This document shows, piece by piece, positions 60,804-64,000 of a stretch of DNA of 64,000 bases (position 1 is the stretch's first letter; the number at the start of each line of letters is the position of its first letter). The DNA comes from Roseateles hydrophilus. Its GTDB lineage: Bacteria; Pseudomonadota; Gammaproteobacteria; Burkholderiales; Burkholderiaceae_C. A program made the position numbers and the translations under genes. Location: assembly GCF_026712245.1 (NCBI RefSeq), contig NZ_JAPPUY010000001.1:744001-808000 (forward strand). Reading direction: 5' to 3'. The notes beneath the pieces were generated by a model. The model saw only the letters and a program-made list of their open reading frames with translations, ran no database searches and was not told the DNA's origin.

Positions 60804-63254
60804 ATGCAGCGGGGCGCGGGAGGGGTTTTGGCGCAGGCTCGCTGGCGCGTGCAGGAACTGACGGTGGCGGCACTGGCCTGGCTGGCCGGCCTGGCCGTGC
60901 TGCACCAGTGCGCCCGGCTGCCGGCGCCGGGCGAGGTCGCGCTGCTGGCCGGGCTGCTGGCGGTGGGCTTCGCGCTGCGGCGGCGCTGGTGGGGGCTGGC
61001 TGTTGGTATCGCCGCACTGGCCTTCGCGCAGGGCGCGCTGCGCGCGGAATGGCGGCTGGCGTCTGAGCTGCACCCGGCCTGGGAAGGGCGCGACCTGGTG
61101 CTGACCGGCCGCATCGACTCCCTGCCCGTGGCCATCACCGGCCAGGGCGGCGTGCCGGGCTGGCGCTTCGAGTTCGCGGTGGAATCCGTGGGCCCCACGG
61201 GGACGGCGCTGCCGCCCGAGGTGCCGCCGCGGCTGATGTTGCTGTCGTATGCCAGCCCAGGCATGGCCGACCGCCCACCGGGGGCCGGCGAGCGCTGGCG
61301 CCTCACCGCGCGACTCAAGCGCGCCCACGGGCTGGCCAACCCGGGCGGCTTCGATGCCGAGCTGTGGCTGTTCGAGCAGGGCCTGCGCGCCAGCGGCGTG
61401 GTGCGCAGCGGTGAGCGCCTGGCCGCCGCGCCGGCCGGGCACCTCGACGCCGCCCGCCAGCGCCTGCGCGCAGCCATACAGGCCGAGGTGGCCGACCCTG
61501 GCATGGCCGGCGTGCTGGCCGCGCTCAGCCTGGGCGACCAGAACGCCATCACCCACGCCGACTGGGCGCTGCTGCGCGACACCGGCGTGGCGCACGTGTT
61601 CAGCATCAGCGGGCTGCACGTCACGATGTTCGCGTGGCTGGCCAGCGCTGTGGCCGGGGCGCTGTGGCGGCGCAGCGGGCGCCTGTGCCTGGCGTGGCCG
61701 GCGCCCACGGCGGCGCGCTGGGCGGGCGTGCTGGCGGCGCTGGGCTATGCGCTGTTCTCGGGCTGGGGCGTGCCGGCGCAGCGCACGGTGCTGATGCTGG
61801 CCGGGGTGGCCGGCTTGCAGAGCCTGGGGCTGCGCTGGCCCTGGCCGCTGGTGCTGCTGGCGGCCGCCGTGGTGGTGACGGCGGTGGACCCCTGGGCGTT
61901 GGTGCAGCCGGGCTTCTGGCTGTCGTTCGGCGCGGTGGCGCTGCTGATGGCCGCGGGCGAGCGGCGCGCCGAGGGCTGGCGCGCGCGGCTGCAGGCGGCG
62001 CTGCGCACCCAGGCCGTGGCCACGGTGGGGCTGGCGCCGCTGAGCCTGGTGTGCTTCGCGCAGCTGTCGGCCGTGGGCCTGCTGGCCAACCTGGTGGCCA
62101 TCCCGGTCATCAGCTTCCTGATCACGCCGCTGGCCTTGCTGGGCGGGTTGGCACCGCCGCTGTGGGCGCTGGCCGCGTGGATCACGCAGGGGCTGATGGC
62201 CTGGCTGCAGCTGCTGGTGGCGCTGCCCGGCGCGGTGTGGTGGCTGCCGGCGGCGCCGCCATGGGCGCAGGCGCTGGCCTTGCTGGGCGCGGGGCTGGTG
62301 GTGCTGCGGCTGCCCTGGCGGCTGCGGCTGGTGGGGCTGGCCCTGCTGGTGCCGCTGCTGTGGCCTGCCGTGCCGCGGCCGCCGCCGGGCGAGTTCGAGC
62401 TGCTGGCGGCCGATGTGGGGCAGGGCAATGCGGTGCTGGTGCGCACCGCCGGGCGCACGCTGCTGTTCGACACCGGCCCGGCTTACTCGCCCGGTGCCGA
62501 TGCCGGCGAGCGCGTGCTGCTGCCGCTGTTGCGGCGCCTGGGCGTGCGGCAGCTGGATCTGCTGATGCTCAGCCACCGCGACACCGACCACGTCGGCGGC
62601 GCTGCGACGCTGATGCAGGCGCTGCCGGTGGCCGAGCTGCGCAGCTCGCTGGCGCCCGATCACCCGCTGCAGCGCCCGCCGGCCGCCGCGCGGCGCTGCG
62701 AGGCCGGCCAGGGCTGGGTGTGGGACGGCGTGCGCTTTGAGCTGCTGCACCCGCGCCCGCAGGACTTTGATGCCGGCCTCAAGCCCAACGACCTGTCCTG
62801 CGTGCTGCGCATCACCGCCGCTTCGGGCCGGCGCGCGCTGCTGCTGGGCGACCTGGAGGCGGGGCAGGAGCGGGCGCTGGTGCAGCGGGAGGCTGAGTTG
62901 CGCGCTGACGTCATGCTGGTGCCGCACCACGGCAGCAAGACGTCCTCCAGCGAGCCCCTGCTGGCCGCCGTGCAGCCCTCGGTGGCGCTGGTGCAGGCCG
63001 CGTACCGCAGCCGCTTCGGCCACCCGGCGCCCGCGGTGCTGGCCCGCTACCAGGCCGCCGGCATCGCCGTCGTGGAAAGCGCCACCTGCGGCGCCTGGCG
63101 CTGGCAGAGCGATGTGCCGCCAGCGGCGGGCCAGTGCGAGCGCGAGCGGCGCCCGCGCTACTGGCAGGACCGGCGCAGCACCAGCGCCGCCATGCCCATG
63201 GGCCCGGCGCCCGAGATCGCGACGCCCGACGCGGATGCCTGGCCGGCTTACTGA
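60804..63254 (+). CDS. comEC: DNA internalization protein ComEC/Rec2
   Basis: Inner-membrane channel for uptake of single-stranded DNA in transformation. 816 residues: N-terminal DUF4131 part with membrane segments, OB-like region (LTGRIDSLPVAITGQ), competence domain with SLGDQNAITHADWALLRDTGVAHVFSISGLH-type block (~240-275) and many TM segments (~275-520), then a MBL-like nuclease domain (DVGQGNAVLV, LFDTGPAY, LSHRDTDHVGG, LVPHHGSKTSS). All metal motifs are intact, so DNA degradation of the second strand is plausible. Divergent from ridA; its stop overlaps the mltB stop by 7 bp. Confidence 0.93.
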   Translation: MQRGAGGVLAQARWRVQELTVAALAWLAGLAVLHQCARLPAPGEVALLAGLLAVGFALRRRWWGLAVGIAALAFAQGALRAEWRLASELHPAWEGRDLVLTGRIDSLPVAITGQGGVPGWRFEFAVESVGPTGTALPPEVPPRLMLLSYASPGMADRPPGAGERWRLTARLKRAHGLANPGGFDAELWLFEQGLRASGVVRSGERLAAAPAGHLDAARQRLRAAIQAEVADPGMAGVLAALSLGDQNAITHADWALLRDTGVAHVFSISGLHVTMFAWLASAVAGALWRRSGRLCLAWPAPTAARWAGVLAALGYALFSGWGVPAQRTVLMLAGVAGLQSLGLRWPWPLVLLAAAVVVTAVDPWALVQPGFWLSFGAVALLMAAGERRAEGWRARLQAALRTQAVATVGLAPLSLVCFAQLSAVGLLANLVAIPVISFLITPLALLGGLAPPLWALAAWITQGLMAWLQLLVALPGAVWWLPAAPPWAQALALLGAGLVVLRLPWRLRLVGLALLVPLLWPAVPRPPPGEFELLAADVGQGNAVLVRTAGRTLLFDTGPAYSPGADAGERVLLPLLRRLGVRQLDLLMLSHRDTDHVGGAATLMQALPVAELRSSLAPDHPLQRPPAAARRCEAGQGWVWDGVRFELLHPRPQDFDAGLKPNDLSCVLRITAASGRRALLLGDLEAGQERALVQREAELRADVMLVPHHGSKTSSSEPLLAAVQPSVALVQAAYRSRFGHPAPAVLARYQAAGIAVVESATCGAWRWQSDVPPAAGQCERERRPRYWQDRRSTSAAMPMGPAPEIATPDADAWPAY

Positions 63255-64000
63255 GCGGCTTGCTGAGGCGCTGCCTGCGCGGCCGTGCGCGCCCGTGCCA
63301 CGGCCTGCCCCAGCTCGATGACACCCAGCGCGTAGTAGGCCGACCAGTTGTAGCGCGTCACCACCCAGAAGTTCTGCGTGCCCAGCAGCGGCGTGGTGGC
63401 CTGGCCGCCGTTCTGCAGCTCGATGACGGCCAGCGGGCCGGCGTGACTGCGGGCGGCCTCAGGCAGCGTGGCGCCAGCGGCCTGCAGCTCGGCGGCGCTG
63501 AAGCTGGGCTTGATGTCGGGGGCCAGCAGGCGGGCGCGCGCGGCAGGGTCCTCGGGCAGTGTGATGTCGTAGTGCGTGGGCTGGCCGGCCTGCCAGCCGA
63601 AGGCGGCCAGGTAGTGGGCCACGCTGCCGATGGCGTCCACCGGGCTGGCCATCAGGTTGATGTGGCCGTCGCCGTCGAAGTCCACCGCGTACTTGCGCCA
63701 GCTGCCGGGCATGAACTGCGGCCAGCCCAAGGCACCGGCATAGCTGCCGCGCACGTCCTCCGGGGCCAGGCCTTGCTCGCGCGTGAGCCGCAGGAACTCG
63801 GCCAGCTCGGCACGGAAGAAGGCCTGCCGCTCGGCCGCCCGCGGGTGGGCGGCAGGGAAGTCGAAGGCCAGCGTGGCCAGCGCGTCCAGCACCTTGAAGC
63901 CGCCGGTGATGCGGCCGTAGTAGGTCTCCACGCCGACGATGCCGACGACGACCTCGGCCGGCACGCCCCAGCGCGCCTGGGCGCGGGCCAGCGCGTCCTC
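63248..64000 (-). CDS. mltB: Membrane-bound lytic murein transglycosylase B (partial, runs off the right edge)
   Basis: Peptidoglycan-cleaving transglycosylase of the MltB family; the C-terminal ~250 residues are present and the 5' end lies beyond the window. Catalytic Glu is in VGIVGVETYYGRITG; the family blocks AGALGWPQFMPGSWRKYAVDFDGDG and SPVDAIGSVAHYLAAFGW are complete. The C-terminal half ends NFWVVTRYNWSAYYALGVIELGQAV, usual for MltB. Converges with comEC. Confidence 0.93.
   Translation of the reverse strand, partial: EDALARAQARWGVPAEVVVGIVGVETYYGRITGGFKVLDALATLAFDFPAAHPRAAERQAFFRAELAEFLRLTREQGLAPEDVRGSYAGALGWPQFMPGSWRKYAVDFDGDGHINLMASPVDAIGSVAHYLAAFGWQAGQPTHYDITLPEDPAARARLLAPDIKPSFSAAELQAAGATLPEAARSHAGPLAVIELQNGGQATTPLLGTQNFWVVTRYNWSAYYALGVIELGQAVARARTAAQAAPQQAAQ

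Overview
The window is high-GC bacterial DNA whose gene content fits a betaproteobacterium of the order Burkholderiales (Roseateles/Mitsuaria/Rubrivivax-like; this is inference from gene types and order, not from a database). Markers include map-glnD-uppP, a pcm-like gene just upstream of tolC, DUF2788 and DUF2189 proteins, relA next to tRNA-Val, and ketone-body/PHB genes (3-hydroxybutyrate dehydrogenase and a two-subunit 3-oxoacid CoA-transferase).

Layout. 1-2108: left-hand part of a czcICB-type heavy-metal efflux operon, minus strand, cut by the window edge. 2142-5044: ldhA-like dehydrogenase, a chalcone-isomerase-fold protein and an RlmN/Cfr-family radical SAM protein. 5151-9725: ispD and ispF, split by a 3.3 kb minus-strand block (Cys-rich small protein, patatin fused to an outer-membrane barrel, periplasmic binding protein). 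9731-12014: an OmpR/EnvZ-like two-component pair with a structured spacer. 12149-16812: SIMPL protein, bdhA-like gene, alpha/beta hydrolase and relA. 16859-16935: tRNA-Val(GAC) with its promoter and terminator.

17409-36591: a probable 19 kb genomic island at the 3' end of tRNA-Ala(CGC). A 19-bp direct repeat that contains the tRNA 3' end lies at both edges. I see no integrase. The cargo is a P-type ATPase and SDR, an approximately 2,750-residue cyclic beta-glucan synthase-like enzyme, and a string of small envelope, stress and regulatory genes: DUF1328, two BON proteins, a fatty-acid hydroxylase-type membrane protein, DUF1003, a DUF883-like protein, a trypsin-like protease, two Crp/Fnr-like regulators and a GGDEF protein. 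As a set it looks like an osmotic or envelope-stress package (inference).

36700-48806: an alpha/beta hydrolase whose catalytic serine is replaced by glycine, DUF2788/DUF2189, glnD-map-uppP, a TetR regulator with a clear operator, pcm-like and tolC, then a sulfide/persulfide module (MBL-fold hydrolase, BigR/SqrR-like repressor with the diagnostic cysteine pair, two YeeE/YedE half-transporters, DUF599). 48844-53412: yaaA, a 2OG-Fe(II) oxygenase, DUF3667, a PAS-LuxR regulator and the divergent scoAB pair. 53625-64000: DUF1800/DUF1501 pair plus a membrane protein, gamma-glutamyltransferase, dsbB-ridA, comEC and a partial mltB at the right edge.

No CRISPR array, rRNA operon, transposase or prophage structural gene was seen.
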